Below are positions 16,624-26,245 of a stretch of DNA of 32,472 nucleotides, piece by piece. Source of the DNA: an uncultured Muribaculaceae bacterium (lineage in GTDB: Bacteria; Bacteroidota; Bacteroidia; Bacteroidales; Muribaculaceae). The notes under the pieces are model-generated. The model had not been told where the DNA came from. It was given only the letters and a program-made list of their open reading frames with translations, and did no database searches. The DNA is taken from assembly GCA_910579035.1 (NCBI GenBank), contig CAJTSR010000029.1:1-32472 (forward strand), given 5' to 3'. The translations under genes and the position numbers were made by a program. The first letter of the stretch is position 1. Each line of letters begins with the position of its first letter.

Positions 16624-16669
16624 TATCAATGATTAAACCAATCTTTTATCAATGATTAAACCAATCTTT
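16624..16669 (+). repeat. Perfect 23-bp tandem duplication over a start codon
   Basis: Positions 16624-16646 and 16647-16669 are identical, back to back. The unit begins TATCAATGATTAAACC. The second copy holds the real ATG of the 16652 gene and its first codons; the first copy carries an out-of-frame duplicate of the same start. Confidence 0.95.
16629..16655 (+). other. Eight-codon leader ORF created by the duplication
   Basis: ATG at 16629 encodes MIKPIFYQ and stops at TGA 16653-16655. That stop overlaps the ATG (16652-16654) of the 825-aa lipoprotein gene as ATGA. The arrangement could couple or limit translation of the operon's first gene. Its existence is certain; its translation is not shown. 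Confidence 0.5.
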
Positions 16670-19129
16670 GGTGTCTTGGCTGTGTCCGCCGCTTTAACTC
16701 TCAGCCTTGCTGGCTGCTCCGGCGAAGAAAAAGGCACCTCCTCCACCGGAAGCATTTCGCCTTTCGTGTCGTTACAGCCGGAGGCTTTGACATCGACCGT
16801 AAACCGTGCCGGTTCTGAACCGAACATTGCAGCCTCCGACCTGAGCCTTAAACTTGTATCGGAGGACGGCTCTATAAACCGCACATTCAGCTCTGTCAAC
16901 GACTTCCCGACCGACGAAAAATTCAAAGTAGGTCGTTATACCTTGTCTGCATACTATGGGGAAAACGGCGTTGAAGGCTTTGAAAAGCCCTATTTCTACG
17001 ACGAGCAGACATTCTCTGTCAAATCGGATGAAACCGCCTCTGTAGACCTCACCGCAGTATTGGCAAACTCAATGGTTACAGTAAGCTATACCGACGCTTT
17101 CCGCAACTACATGAGCAATTTCAACGCCATACTCCACTCCGCAGGCGGCGATTACAATTTTTACGGCCCGACAGAAACACGCCCCATATACCTGAATCCC
17201 GGCTCGGTGACACTACAGGTGCGCGTGGTGAAAAACAACGGCACCGAGGCTCGCCTCGAAGTGGCCACATTCACAGCCCAACCGCGCCACCACTACCGGT
17301 TCACTGTCGATGTGAACAACGGCGAGGTAGGCAATCACACCCTCGTGGTAAGCCTTGACGAGCAACTCGGCCAGGAAGACGTGATTATCGACCTCAGCGA
17401 CCAGATACTCAACGCACCCGCGCCCGAAATCAAGACCGAAGGATTCACCTCGGGCGACGTTATCGACGCTATCGGTGCAACCGCGCCTGCCGACGGCCTG
17501 AAAATGAATGTTGTGGCCCGTGGCGGCATACGCTCTGTCAAACTCAGCACCGAAAGCGAATACCTTACATCACAGGCATGGCCGGCAGAAGTAGACCTCG
17601 CGGCCGCCGACGAGATAATGCAGTCGCGGCTCGAATCTCTCGGTCTGAGCACGCTGGGCATATGGAACAGACCCGACCAGATGGGTGTAATCGATTTTAC
17701 CGGCGTTGCCTCCAATATCAAATTCTCACCTTATATCCATAACAACGTATCGAAATTCACTGTCGTGGTCACCGACCGCCAAGGCAAGACCAGCGAACCG
17801 GCCACATTCACCATCAACACAATACAGGCCACGCTTAACCTGTCGAACCCGTCCGAGCTACCAATCGGAGGCAACACGCTAAGCCTCGACGTCGAGTTCA
17901 ACGGAGCCGACCTCCAGAAGAACGTCATATTCCAATACCGAAATTCCCGAGGCACATTCGACCCCTTGACCATAGAAAGCGTCACCGACAAAGGCGACAA
18001 CATGTACCGCGTTACGCTGAACGTACCCGTCATTTCATCCGACCTCATTATCCGCGCCAAGTACAACGACACCGAAAGCCCGACAATCACCGTCAAGCAC
18101 ACTGTGCCTGAATTCACAATCGAAGCCGACGATCGCAATGTATTTTCCACCAAAGCGATAATTGAAGTGAAATGCGCCACTGCCGACCCCGAGGCGATAG
18201 CCCGAAATCCTTATGTGCGCATCTCAACCGACGGCGGAGCCACTTGGGCCGGAGCGTCATTCACTGTCAACGGTGCATTTATAACCATCAACAGGCTCAC
18301 GCACAACACCACATATACCGTAACAGTGCGTTCTAACGAAACTTTCTGCAAAGAACCCGTAAGTTTCAAGACCGAAGAAGCAAAAAGATTTGAAAACGGC
18401 TCTATGGAGATGTGGACACGCGAAGACGGCCAGTCTGCTTACTGGTGGCGCTCATATCCCGGACGCGACACCTCTACCAAGTGGGGAACAATGAATCTGC
18501 TTACCACCTCCGAAGGAGGAAGCTCCACCAATATATTTAACAGAAATGGTTGTGCCTACTCAGCCATATCCGGAACCATATCCACCATTATGGGCGACAA
18601 CCAAGGCGGCTATATGGGTCAGGGAGCGTTGATTAGAACTGTGGGCTGGGGCGGTGGCAACACTGCAGCTGCAATCTCCGGAAATATGGGCACGTGTCAG
18701 CATATAACTCCGGGAGAACTTTATGTGGGATACTTCGATACCAATACCAAGCAGCCTGTATACGGCACGGAATGGACGTCACGTCCATCGGGCATGAAAT
18801 TCTACTATAAGTACGAGCCTAAAAGCTCCGACGACCGCGCCTATGCTGAAATAAGCATACTCGACAGTGAAGGAAAAACCATATCCACCCAAAATACGGA
18901 ACTTTCCTCCCAGGCCGACTGGAAAGAGATTTCTTTTACTCTTGAATATCCGCTGAACACAGCCAAGGCAAAAACTCTCATCGTGAAATTCAAATCGTCG
19001 AATATCGTAAGAGATGACAAGCAATTTATAAACACCACATATCTTACACCTCCGCCAGGATCAAATCTCAGCGACGGAACGTATATGGGCTCGCAGCTAT
19101 ACATCGACGAGATAGAATTAATATACTAA
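16652..19129 (+). CDS. DUF4493 + PCMD surface lipoprotein (825 aa)
   Basis: First gene of the operon. The SPII signal peptide (lipobox SLAGC, Cys about residue 22) is followed by SGEEKGTSS. Residues about 30-240 fit DUF4493, with GRYTLSAYYGENG, the PYFYDEQTFSV strand and a HHYRFTVDVNNGE end. A second Ig-like block follows (about 240-390), then an FN3-like segment (about 480-580: FSTKAIIEVKCATAD to HNTTYTVTVRSNE). The C-terminal PCMD domain (about 580-825) runs from FENGSMEMW through ELYVGYFDT and RPSGMKFYYKYEP to GSQLYIDEIELIY. The protein is probably displayed on the cell surface and handles glycan. The start lies in the second copy of a 23-bp duplication. The next gene starts 26 bp on. Confidence 0.86.
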   Translation: MIKPIFGVLAVSAALTLSLAGCSGEEKGTSSTGSISPFVSLQPEALTSTVNRAGSEPNIAASDLSLKLVSEDGSINRTFSSVNDFPTDEKFKVGRYTLSAYYGENGVEGFEKPYFYDEQTFSVKSDETASVDLTAVLANSMVTVSYTDAFRNYMSNFNAILHSAGGDYNFYGPTETRPIYLNPGSVTLQVRVVKNNGTEARLEVATFTAQPRHHYRFTVDVNNGEVGNHTLVVSLDEQLGQEDVIIDLSDQILNAPAPEIKTEGFTSGDVIDAIGATAPADGLKMNVVARGGIRSVKLSTESEYLTSQAWPAEVDLAAADEIMQSRLESLGLSTLGIWNRPDQMGVIDFTGVASNIKFSPYIHNNVSKFTVVVTDRQGKTSEPATFTINTIQATLNLSNPSELPIGGNTLSLDVEFNGADLQKNVIFQYRNSRGTFDPLTIESVTDKGDNMYRVTLNVPVISSDLIIRAKYNDTESPTITVKHTVPEFTIEADDRNVFSTKAIIEVKCATADPEAIARNPYVRISTDGGATWAGASFTVNGAFITINRLTHNTTYTVTVRSNETFCKEPVSFKTEEAKRFENGSMEMWTREDGQSAYWWRSYPGRDTSTKWGTMNLLTTSEGGSSTNIFNRNGCAYSAISGTISTIMGDNQGGYMGQGALIRTVGWGGGNTAAAISGNMGTCQHITPGELYVGYFDTNTKQPVYGTEWTSRPSGMKFYYKYEPKSSDDRAYAEISILDSEGKTISTQNTELSSQADWKEISFTLEYPLNTAKAKTLIVKFKSSNIVRDDKQFINTTYLTPPPGSNLSDGTYMGSQLYIDEIELIY

Positions 19130-19155
19130 CACATACCACATAGAGAACCGCTCTT

Positions 19156-20445
19156 ATGAGAACCAATATATTATCACTCGCAATCTGCGCTGCGGCAATG
19201 CTGCCGATGTACAGTTGCAACGACGACAAGCCGCTTCCACCGGCAGAAGAGAAAACAGGCTCCCTCGACCTTTCCTCGCTGGGAGTAGAGGTGGAAGAGA
19301 AAGAAAATGAAGCTGAAAGCCGGGCCGTTGCCGACCTCTCGGACTTTATAATCAAAATTTCCAACAACGCCACAGGCACAGCCGTCAAAGAATGGAAGTA
19401 TGCCGAAACGCCGGAAGTTATGACACTACCCGTCGGCAAATACAATATCGACGTCGAAAGCCACAAACTCGAAAAATCAGGCTGGGACTGCCCGTATTAC
19501 CTCGGCACGAAAGCATTCGAGATTGCCGAGTCAAAAATTACCGACATAGGCACCATCGTATGTTCCTTCCAGAGCATACGCGTGAGCATACTCTACTCCG
19601 ACGCGCTTTCGAGTCAGATGGGGGAAGACACTCGTGTGACTGTTGTATGCAACGACGAGGGCACTCTCACCTACACACCCTCGGAGAAACGCTCCGGCTA
19701 CTTTGCCGCCGTGCCCGGCAGCACCACTCTGGTTGCCACATTCCGAAGCACCATACACGGAAGCATCGTAGAGCAGGTGACTTCCATACCCGACGTCAAA
19801 GCAGGCACACACTATAAAATAACGTTCAGGCTCAACCGCGAGCCGGACGTTCCCACCGAAGAAGGCGACATCACCATAGGCGGAGAAGGCATAAAGGTCG
19901 ATTCCTCCGTCGTAGGAGAAGATAAGAACGGCAACGTGATTGTCGAAGAAGATCCCATCACCGGAGAAGAACGCCCCGGAACAGAAGGCGGAGGCGAAGA
20001 GCCGACACCGCCCGAGCCCGGCGATGATGACGACCAGTTCACCATCACCCCCAGCGAAGGCCTAAGCTTTACAGAGGCGAACTCCCCCGACGGCTGGGAC
20101 ACAGACAAACCCTGCCTCGTGGTGATAGAGTCGAAAGCCGGCATCAACAACCTGAATGTGACAATCGGCTCGAGCAACACCGACTTCACCTCTTCTGCCG
20201 GCGAAATGCTGCCTCTCGACTTCGACCTCGCCACGCTTGATAAAAACTCAAAGCCCGGCTCAGACATAGCAAGCCTCGGCCTGCCGGTAGGCAGCGAGGT
20301 TCGCGGTAAGAACAAAGTGAACTTCGACATAACCACCCTTGCGCCACTGCTCGCCGGATTTGAAGGCACCCATACCTTCACCCTCAAAGTAACTGATGTC
20401 AACGGGGCATCGGTATCGCGCACCCTCACCTTCGTAGCGAAATAA
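19156..20445 (+). CDS. DUF4493-domain lipoprotein without PCMD
   Basis: 429 residues with an SPII signal peptide (lipobox PMYSC, Cys about residue 21, then NDDKPLPP). The N-terminal half matches DUF4493: a GSLDLSSLGVEV opening, FIIKISN, LPVGKYNIDVESHK and HYKITFRLN. A very acidic Glu/Gly/Pro linker of about 30 residues (about 265-295) leads to a second beta domain resembling the block that follows DUF4493 in the two neighbours (FTITPSEGLSF to TFTLKVTDVNG). It lacks the PCMD module present in both flanking genes. The three are probably duplicated paralogues that diverged by module loss or gain. It sits 26 bp after one paralogue and 4 bp before the next. Confidence 0.82.
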   Translation: MRTNILSLAICAAAMLPMYSCNDDKPLPPAEEKTGSLDLSSLGVEVEEKENEAESRAVADLSDFIIKISNNATGTAVKEWKYAETPEVMTLPVGKYNIDVESHKLEKSGWDCPYYLGTKAFEIAESKITDIGTIVCSFQSIRVSILYSDALSSQMGEDTRVTVVCNDEGTLTYTPSEKRSGYFAAVPGSTTLVATFRSTIHGSIVEQVTSIPDVKAGTHYKITFRLNREPDVPTEEGDITIGGEGIKVDSSVVGEDKNGNVIVEEDPITGEERPGTEGGGEEPTPPEPGDDDDQFTITPSEGLSFTEANSPDGWDTDKPCLVVIESKAGINNLNVTIGSSNTDFTSSAGEMLPLDFDLATLDKNSKPGSDIASLGLPVGSEVRGKNKVNFDITTLAPLLAGFEGTHTFTLKVTDVNGASVSRTLTFVAK

Positions 20446-20449
20446 TAGC

Positions 20450-22621
20450 ATGAAAGCTCTTAACTATATATATATAGGCATTTGGCTGATGCTCTGCGGA
20501 ACATTGACAGCCTGCCACGACGAAAACGAGCTTAGCGACGGTGGTGCTCGGGTATACCTCAACGCCTCTGTAAGCTCCGATATCAAACTCGCCTCACGCG
20601 CCGGCACCGACGAACTGAAAGAAAACACCTTGATCTGGATATCCAAAAAGGACAAAGGACTCGTCAAGAAATTTGAAGGGCTTTCCTCCCTGCCGGCCAA
20701 CGGCCTGTGGCTCACCACAGGCGAATACGTGGCCGAAGGCTGGGCCGGCGACAGTGTGCCGGCCTCCTTTACCGACAGATACTTCACCGGCTACGCCCCC
20801 TTCACAGTTTCCAAGGGCCAAAGCACAGGCGTCAACCTCAACTGCAAGATAGCCAATGTTGTGGCGTCTGTGAACTACTCCGAGGGCATCGACGAGGCGA
20901 TAAGCTCCTACTCGCTTACCGTGGGCCACGAAGGCGGAGAGCTTACATTTGAAGGACGCGACACCCGCAAAGGCTACTTTATGATGTCGTCGCGCAGCCG
21001 CGACCTGCAGTGGACCCTCAACGGCACATTGCCCTCGGGCGAAACATTCACACGCACAGGAACTATCGAATCGCCCAAGCGAGCCACCGAATACACCATC
21101 AATGTCAATTACTCCGGCTCGGAAACGACTGTCGGCGGCGGACATTTCTCTATCGAAATCGACGAAACCGCCATAGAGGTTAACCACGAAGTGGTGATAC
21201 GGCTCGCGCCGTTCATTATGGGCGACAATTTCGACATCACCAAGCCTTTCTACGCCGAGTTGGGTAAAGTAGGCGACCACGCGTTCTTTGTCAACGCCTC
21301 CGCCCAACTGTCCTCTGTCATTATCGACAGCCGGTTTTTCATGGAACAGTGCGGCCTCGACGGCAATGACGTCGACTTTATCCATATGAGCGACGAGGTA
21401 CGCCGCGCACTCGAATCACACGGCATCGAAACAGTGCATACATACGACCCCGACCTCGACGTGGCAAGCTTGCGAGTCAAATTCAGCGCTGCGTTCAACA
21501 ACGTGCTGCCCGAAGGCCGCTACGATTTCCGCATCATAGCCACCGACGTAAAGCCCACGAGCAACCGCACGGAAGCCACTTTCAGCCTCGTGGTTAGCAA
21601 CGCGCCCGTAAAGGTCGAAGACCCGTCCCCGGCAGGCATATGGACATCGCAGGCCACTCTCTCCGGCGGCATAATAAGCGCCGGAGCAAGCGAGTACGGA
21701 TTCTTGTACCGGGCAGCGGCATCGCGGGCCGACGAAGACTGGCAGAAAGCGGTCGGCGAAGTTTCCGGCACCACTGTCACAGCAACAATAACAGGCCTCA
21801 CTCCCGGCACACGATACGAATACAAGGTATATGCCGACGATTTCATAAGCGCTGACATAAAAAGCTTCACCACCGATTCCGAGCAACAGCTACCCAACGC
21901 CGGATTCGAAGAATGGAACACTTCGTCGAAAACATACCTCATCTGCACTGATGCCTCGTCGATGTTCTGGGACTCCGGCAACCACGGCTCGTCGAAATTA
22001 TTGGGCAAAAACGTGACCCAGCCCGACGAAACAGTCAAGCATTCGGGACAGCGCTCCATAAAAATGGAATCGCAGTTTGTAGGCGTAGGCACAATTGGCG
22101 CTTTTGCCGCCGGAAATATGTTCGTTGGCGAATTTCTCGGAACAGAGAACTCCACCAAGGGCATTCTTGGCTGGGGACGCCCGTGGACAACCCGCCCGAA
22201 AGCACTGAAAGGATACATCAAGTACTCGCCTCAGGCTATCACCCACGTGGACTCAGACAATCTGCCCGACGTGCACACCGGCGACATGGACTCCGGCATA
22301 CTCTACATAGCCCTTGTCGACGACTCTCACAAGTCATACCAGAGTTACAAGAGCTACCCCTGGATAGTGCGCACGGCCGACCCGGCCAACTGGCTGTTCA
22401 GCAAGGACAAGCCTAATGTCATAGCCTACGGCGAACGCATATTCACCGAAGCGACAGCCGGCGACGGTATGATTGAGTTTGAAATACCCATAGAATACTA
22501 CAAAACCGACATAAAACCATCAAACATAATAGTCGTTGCCTCCGCAAGCCGATATGGCGACTACTACACAGGAGGCCAGTCATCGACTATGTGGCTCGAC
22601 GACCTGCAACTTGTTTACTGA
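20450..22621 (+). CDS. DUF4493-like + FN3-like + PCMD surface lipoprotein (723 aa)
   Basis: SPII signal peptide with lipobox LTAC (Cys about residue 22), then HDENELSDGG. Residues about 35-225 match the DUF4493 pattern (YLNASVSSDIKLASRAG, GEYVAEGWAGD, TEYTINVNYSG). A paralogous beta block follows (about 230-390). An FN3-like domain (about 392-475) contains ATLSGGIISAGASEYGFLY and TPGTRYEYKVYADD. The PCMD domain (about 480-723) begins LPNAGFEEWNT and has GNMFVGEFLG, RPKALKGYIKYSP and GDYYTGGQSSTMWLDDLQL. The stop TGA overlaps the ATG of the GH2 gene by one base, implying coupled translation. Like its neighbours it should be surface-exposed and bind or process glycan. Confidence 0.86.
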   Translation: MKALNYIYIGIWLMLCGTLTACHDENELSDGGARVYLNASVSSDIKLASRAGTDELKENTLIWISKKDKGLVKKFEGLSSLPANGLWLTTGEYVAEGWAGDSVPASFTDRYFTGYAPFTVSKGQSTGVNLNCKIANVVASVNYSEGIDEAISSYSLTVGHEGGELTFEGRDTRKGYFMMSSRSRDLQWTLNGTLPSGETFTRTGTIESPKRATEYTINVNYSGSETTVGGGHFSIEIDETAIEVNHEVVIRLAPFIMGDNFDITKPFYAELGKVGDHAFFVNASAQLSSVIIDSRFFMEQCGLDGNDVDFIHMSDEVRRALESHGIETVHTYDPDLDVASLRVKFSAAFNNVLPEGRYDFRIIATDVKPTSNRTEATFSLVVSNAPVKVEDPSPAGIWTSQATLSGGIISAGASEYGFLYRAAASRADEDWQKAVGEVSGTTVTATITGLTPGTRYEYKVYADDFISADIKSFTTDSEQQLPNAGFEEWNTSSKTYLICTDASSMFWDSGNHGSSKLLGKNVTQPDETVKHSGQRSIKMESQFVGVGTIGAFAAGNMFVGEFLGTENSTKGILGWGRPWTTRPKALKGYIKYSPQAITHVDSDNLPDVHTGDMDSGILYIALVDDSHKSYQSYKSYPWIVRTADPANWLFSKDKPNVIAYGERIFTEATAGDGMIEFEIPIEYYKTDIKPSNIIVVASASRYGDYYTGGQSSTMWLDDLQLVY

Positions 22622-24960
22622 TGAAACGACACATTCTCGCTACAGCAGCCCTGGGGCTGTGCCTGATTGCCGGTGCAAAAGAGCACCGCGAACTTTTCGA
22701 CAACGGCTGGCTCTTCCGCATAGGGGCAGACTCCGCGTTTAATTCAAAATCTGAATGGCGGACAGTCGATGTTCCCCACGACTGGAGCATCGAAGGAGCT
22801 TTCAGCCCCGACGCCCCCGCAGGAAACGACGGAGGATATCTGCCCACAGGCACCGCATGGTACCTCAAAGACCTCGAAATCGGGCCGGCAGAGGCCGGGC
22901 GCAAGCTACAGCTCTATTTCGAGGGCGTGTATATGGCCTCCGACGTATATGTCAACGGCCAACGCGCCGGCGGTCACCCCTACGGCTACTCGTCGTTTTT
23001 CTGCGACATCACGCCCTATCTGAAGCCCGGCCGCAATACCATAGCTGTGAAAGCCGACAACTCGCGGCAGAAAAACTGCCGCTGGTACAGCGGCTCAGGC
23101 ATATACCGCCATGTATGGCTTATAAACACCGAGCCGACGCATATCGCCAACCACGGCATCTACGTGGTATCGCGGAATCTTGGCAATGACAACTGGAGCC
23201 TCGACATAGAGAGCGACATATGCACCGCCACCGACGACAAACGTCGACTCGAAGTCCGCCACACCCTTGCAGACGCCTCCGGCAACACCGTCGCTACAGC
23301 CAATGGTGCCAAAACAGCCGTCACGGTAAAGTCACCAAGCCTGTGGAGCCCCGACTCCCCTACCCTGTACACGCTGACCACCGAACTGCTTGCCGACGGA
23401 AAGCCCATAGACCGGCGCAGCACCACGACAGGATTCCGCAGCATCAGCTATGACAGCGCTGACGGACTCACGCTCAACGGCCGCCCCATAGTACTCAACG
23501 GCGGTTGCCTCCACCACGACAACGGCATCCTCGGAGCCGCCGCTTACGACCGCGCCGAGATACGCAAAGCCGCGCTTATGAAAGAAGCCGGGTTCAACGC
23601 CGTGCGCACATCGCACAACCTGCCGTCCGAGGCATTCCTCAACGCCTGCGACAGCATAGGCCTCCTCGTGATCGACGAAGCATTCGACGGCTGGCGCGAC
23701 GGCAAGAATCCCTACGACTACTCGACCCTTATCGACACCTGCTGGCAGGACGACATCGCGGCAATGGTGCTGCGCGACCGCAATCACCCCTCAATATTCT
23801 GCTGGAGCATCGGCAACGAGATAATCGAGCGCAAAAAAATCGAAGTAATCAAAACAGCCTCGCAGCTCGCGGGCCTGTGCCGCCGCCTCGACCCGTCGCG
23901 TCCGGTCACATCGGCTCTCGCATCGTGGGACAACGACTGGGACATATACGACCCGCTCGCCGCACAGCACGAAATTGTAGGATACAACTACATGATACAC
24001 AAGGCAGAGAGCGACCACGACCGCGTGCCGAGCCGCGTTATGATGCAGACAGAATCCTACCCGCGCGACGTATACAAGAACTACCGCACGGCAACAGACC
24101 TGCCCTATGTGATAGGCGACTTCGTATGGACTGCCATCGATTACCTCGGAGAATCCGGCATCGGACGCTATTACTACGAAGGCGATGTGCCCGGCGAACA
24201 CTACGAACGCCCGCTATATCCGTGGCACGCGGCATACTGCGGCGACATCGACCTTACCGGATGGCGCAAACCTGTAAGCCACTACCGCAGCATGCTCCAC
24301 AACCCCGGACAGGAAGAAAAACTCTATATGGCCGTACGTGAGCCCGACGGATACCACGGACGCATCAAGGAAACCCTATGGTCGGTATGGCCGACATGGG
24401 AATCGTGGAACTGGCCCGGACACGAAGGCAAGGACATCGAAGTGGAAATATACACCACATACCCAGCCGTGAAGCTCTATCTCGACGACACCCTGGTAGG
24501 CACTAACGACGTTGCAGAATGCCGCACCGTATTCACCCTGCCGTACCGACCCGGAACAATACGCGCCGAAGCCGTCGACAGCAACGGAAAAAGCGTCGAC
24601 ACACGCTCTCTCACCACCTCAGGAGCTCCTGCCGCCATACGCCTGAGCGCAGACCGCACGGCTTTGAACGCCGATGGCGGCGACATAGCCTTTGTGACAG
24701 TGGAAGTAGTCGACGCGCAAGGACGTCTGGTACCCGACGCCTCGATTCCGTTCACAGCCACCGCGGGGCAACGCGCCACAGTGGCAGGCATCGGAAACGG
24801 CGATATCAAGGACAACGACCCGTATTTCGATGCCTCGCACACCACTTGGAAAGGACGCGCGCTGATAGCCGTGCGGAGTACCCACAAAAAGGGTAAAGAA
24901 CGCCTCAAGGTTACCGCCAAGGGATTGCCGGAAGCCTCAATCACTTTCAGAACAAAATGA
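22621..24960 (+). CDS. Secreted GH2-family glycoside hydrolase (beta-galactosidase-like)
   Basis: 779 residues from ATG 22621, which overlaps the previous stop by one base. An in-frame ATG 30 bp upstream would spoil the signal peptide. MKRHILATAALGLCLIAGA is an SPI signal, so the enzyme is periplasmic or exported. Order: GH2 sugar-binding jelly roll (GTAWYLKDLEI to DNSRQKNCRWYSGSGIYRHV), Ig-like domain, TIM barrel, then DUF4982-like and Ig-like C-terminal domains. The acid/base is E400 (SIGNEI, codon 23818-23820) and the predicted nucleophile E478 (MMQTESYP). The barrel also shows RTSHNLPSEAFLNACDSIG. GH2 enzymes retain anomeric configuration and act on beta-galactosides, mannosides or glucuronides; the substrate is not settled here. 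The next gene overlaps by 4 bp. Confidence 0.92.
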   Translation: MKRHILATAALGLCLIAGAKEHRELFDNGWLFRIGADSAFNSKSEWRTVDVPHDWSIEGAFSPDAPAGNDGGYLPTGTAWYLKDLEIGPAEAGRKLQLYFEGVYMASDVYVNGQRAGGHPYGYSSFFCDITPYLKPGRNTIAVKADNSRQKNCRWYSGSGIYRHVWLINTEPTHIANHGIYVVSRNLGNDNWSLDIESDICTATDDKRRLEVRHTLADASGNTVATANGAKTAVTVKSPSLWSPDSPTLYTLTTELLADGKPIDRRSTTTGFRSISYDSADGLTLNGRPIVLNGGCLHHDNGILGAAAYDRAEIRKAALMKEAGFNAVRTSHNLPSEAFLNACDSIGLLVIDEAFDGWRDGKNPYDYSTLIDTCWQDDIAAMVLRDRNHPSIFCWSIGNEIIERKKIEVIKTASQLAGLCRRLDPSRPVTSALASWDNDWDIYDPLAAQHEIVGYNYMIHKAESDHDRVPSRVMMQTESYPRDVYKNYRTATDLPYVIGDFVWTAIDYLGESGIGRYYYEGDVPGEHYERPLYPWHAAYCGDIDLTGWRKPVSHYRSMLHNPGQEEKLYMAVREPDGYHGRIKETLWSVWPTWESWNWPGHEGKDIEVEIYTTYPAVKLYLDDTLVGTNDVAECRTVFTLPYRPGTIRAEAVDSNGKSVDTRSLTTSGAPAAIRLSADRTALNADGGDIAFVTVEVVDAQGRLVPDASIPFTATAGQRATVAGIGNGDIKDNDPYFDASHTTWKGRALIAVRSTHKKGKERLKVTAKGLPEASITFRTK

Positions 24961-26168
24961 ACAGAAATACCACAGAAGTGGGGAGTGCCGCCGGCGGCGC
25001 TCCCCGCACTGCTTTTGCCATTCTCTTCGCCATAGGATTCGTACACCTGCTCAACGACATGATCCAGTCGGTGATTCCGGCTGTATATCCGCTTCTTAAA
25101 GATAATTACAACCTCACCTTCGGCCAGATAGGGCTTATCACATTCGTATTCCAGATGACTTCATCTGTGATACAGCCCTTCATAGGCCGCTACGCCGACC
25201 GCCACCCGCGCCCGTACTCTCTCGCTGCCGGTATGACATGCACGCTCGCCGGACTCATATCGCTTGCCGTAGCCGCCAACTACGCCCTCGTCATCGTATC
25301 TGTGGCCATCATAGGAGCCGGTTCGTCCGTATTCCACCCCGAAGCATCACGTGTGGCCCAGATGGCCTCGGGAGGACGCAAAGGACTCGCCCAGTCGATA
25401 TTTCAGGTAGGCGGAAACGGCGGCAGCGCCATAGGCCCGCTGCTCGCCGCCCTCATAGTTCTGCCCTCAGGCCAACGAGCCATACTATGGTTCGTTGTCG
25501 CCGCACTCTTCGCCCTCGGCGTACTCATGCGCATAGGCAGATGGTACGGCCGCGTCATAGCCACGCGAAGCCATCGCTCCTCCGCAGTCGCAGGCCTGCC
25601 CGTATTCCCTCGAAAAACAGTGCGCAAAGCAATGACCATACTCGTGCTGATGATATTCTCCAAGTACTTCTTCATATCGTGTATGACGAGCTACTTCACA
25701 TTCTTCCTCATAGAACGCTTCGGCGTCAGCGTGCGCGACTCCCAGTTCTGCCTCTTCATCTTCCTCGCAGCCGTAGCCATAGGCACAGTGGCCGGCGGCG
25801 CCATAGGCGATCGATATGGCCGCAAATATGTGATACTGCTATCCATACTCGGCTCCGCGCCCTTCGCCTTGGCACTGCCCTACATCAACCTTGCATGGAC
25901 CATTGCTTTCGCCGTTATAATAGGCCTTGTCATATCCTCGGCATTCTCCGCCATAGTAGTCTATGCCACCGACCTCATGCCCGACAAAGTAGGAATGGTT
26001 GCCGGCATATTCTTCGGCCTTATGTTCGGCCTCGGAGGCATAGGCTCGGCATTTTTCGGCTGGCTCGCCGACCGCACAAGCATCGAATTCATATTCCAAG
26101 TCAGCACCCTTATGCCACTGCTCGGCATCATCGCAGCATGGCTCCCCAACATAAAACAACCACGCTAA
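24957..26168 (+). CDS. MFS transporter, Fsr (fosmidomycin-resistance)-like
   Basis: 403 residues with about twelve membrane helices. The N-terminus carries HLLNDMIQSVIPAVYPLLKD, the diagnostic opening of the Fsr group, then IGRYADRHPRPYSLAAGM (the MFS loop 2-3 motif) and SSVFHPEASRVAQMA, another Fsr hallmark. The second half repeats the pattern with GAIGDRYGRKYVILLS. Fsr proteins export fosmidomycin and probably other small molecules. In this operon, directly after a glycosidase and overlapping it by ATGA, it might move a released sugar or an aglycone, which is inference. It is the last gene of the operon; a 15-bp hairpin starts 15 bp past its stop. Confidence 0.9.
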   Translation: MNRNTTEVGSAAGGAPRTAFAILFAIGFVHLLNDMIQSVIPAVYPLLKDNYNLTFGQIGLITFVFQMTSSVIQPFIGRYADRHPRPYSLAAGMTCTLAGLISLAVAANYALVIVSVAIIGAGSSVFHPEASRVAQMASGGRKGLAQSIFQVGGNGGSAIGPLLAALIVLPSGQRAILWFVVAALFALGVLMRIGRWYGRVIATRSHRSSAVAGLPVFPRKTVRKAMTILVLMIFSKYFFISCMTSYFTFFLIERFGVSVRDSQFCLFIFLAAVAIGTVAGGAIGDRYGRKYVILLSILGSAPFALALPYINLAWTIAFAVIIGLVISSAFSAIVVYATDLMPDKVGMVAGIFFGLMFGLGGIGSAFFGWLADRTSIEFIFQVSTLMPLLGIIAAWLPNIKQPR

Positions 26169-26182
26169 AAAACTAAACAAAA

Positions 26183-26225
26183 AGCAACTGTGCTCCATGC
26201 ATTTAACGTGTGGAGCACAGTTGCT
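26183..26225. terminator. Terminator hairpin between convergent genes
   Basis: AGCAACTGTGCTCCA (26183-26197) pairs perfectly with TGGAGCACAGTTGCT (26211-26225) around a 13-nt loop. On the minus strand it is followed by a T-rich run, so it best terminates the 26246 gene. On the plus strand no T-run follows, so termination of the MFS operon may be weaker. Confidence 0.75.
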
Positions 26226-26245
26226 ATATATGGCAAACACCTATA

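Noticed and set aside
22591..22620. Earlier ATG for the GH2 gene
   Set aside because: It lies inside the PCMD gene and adds residues that spoil the signal peptide, whereas ATG 22621 gives a typical one with one-base stop/start overlap.
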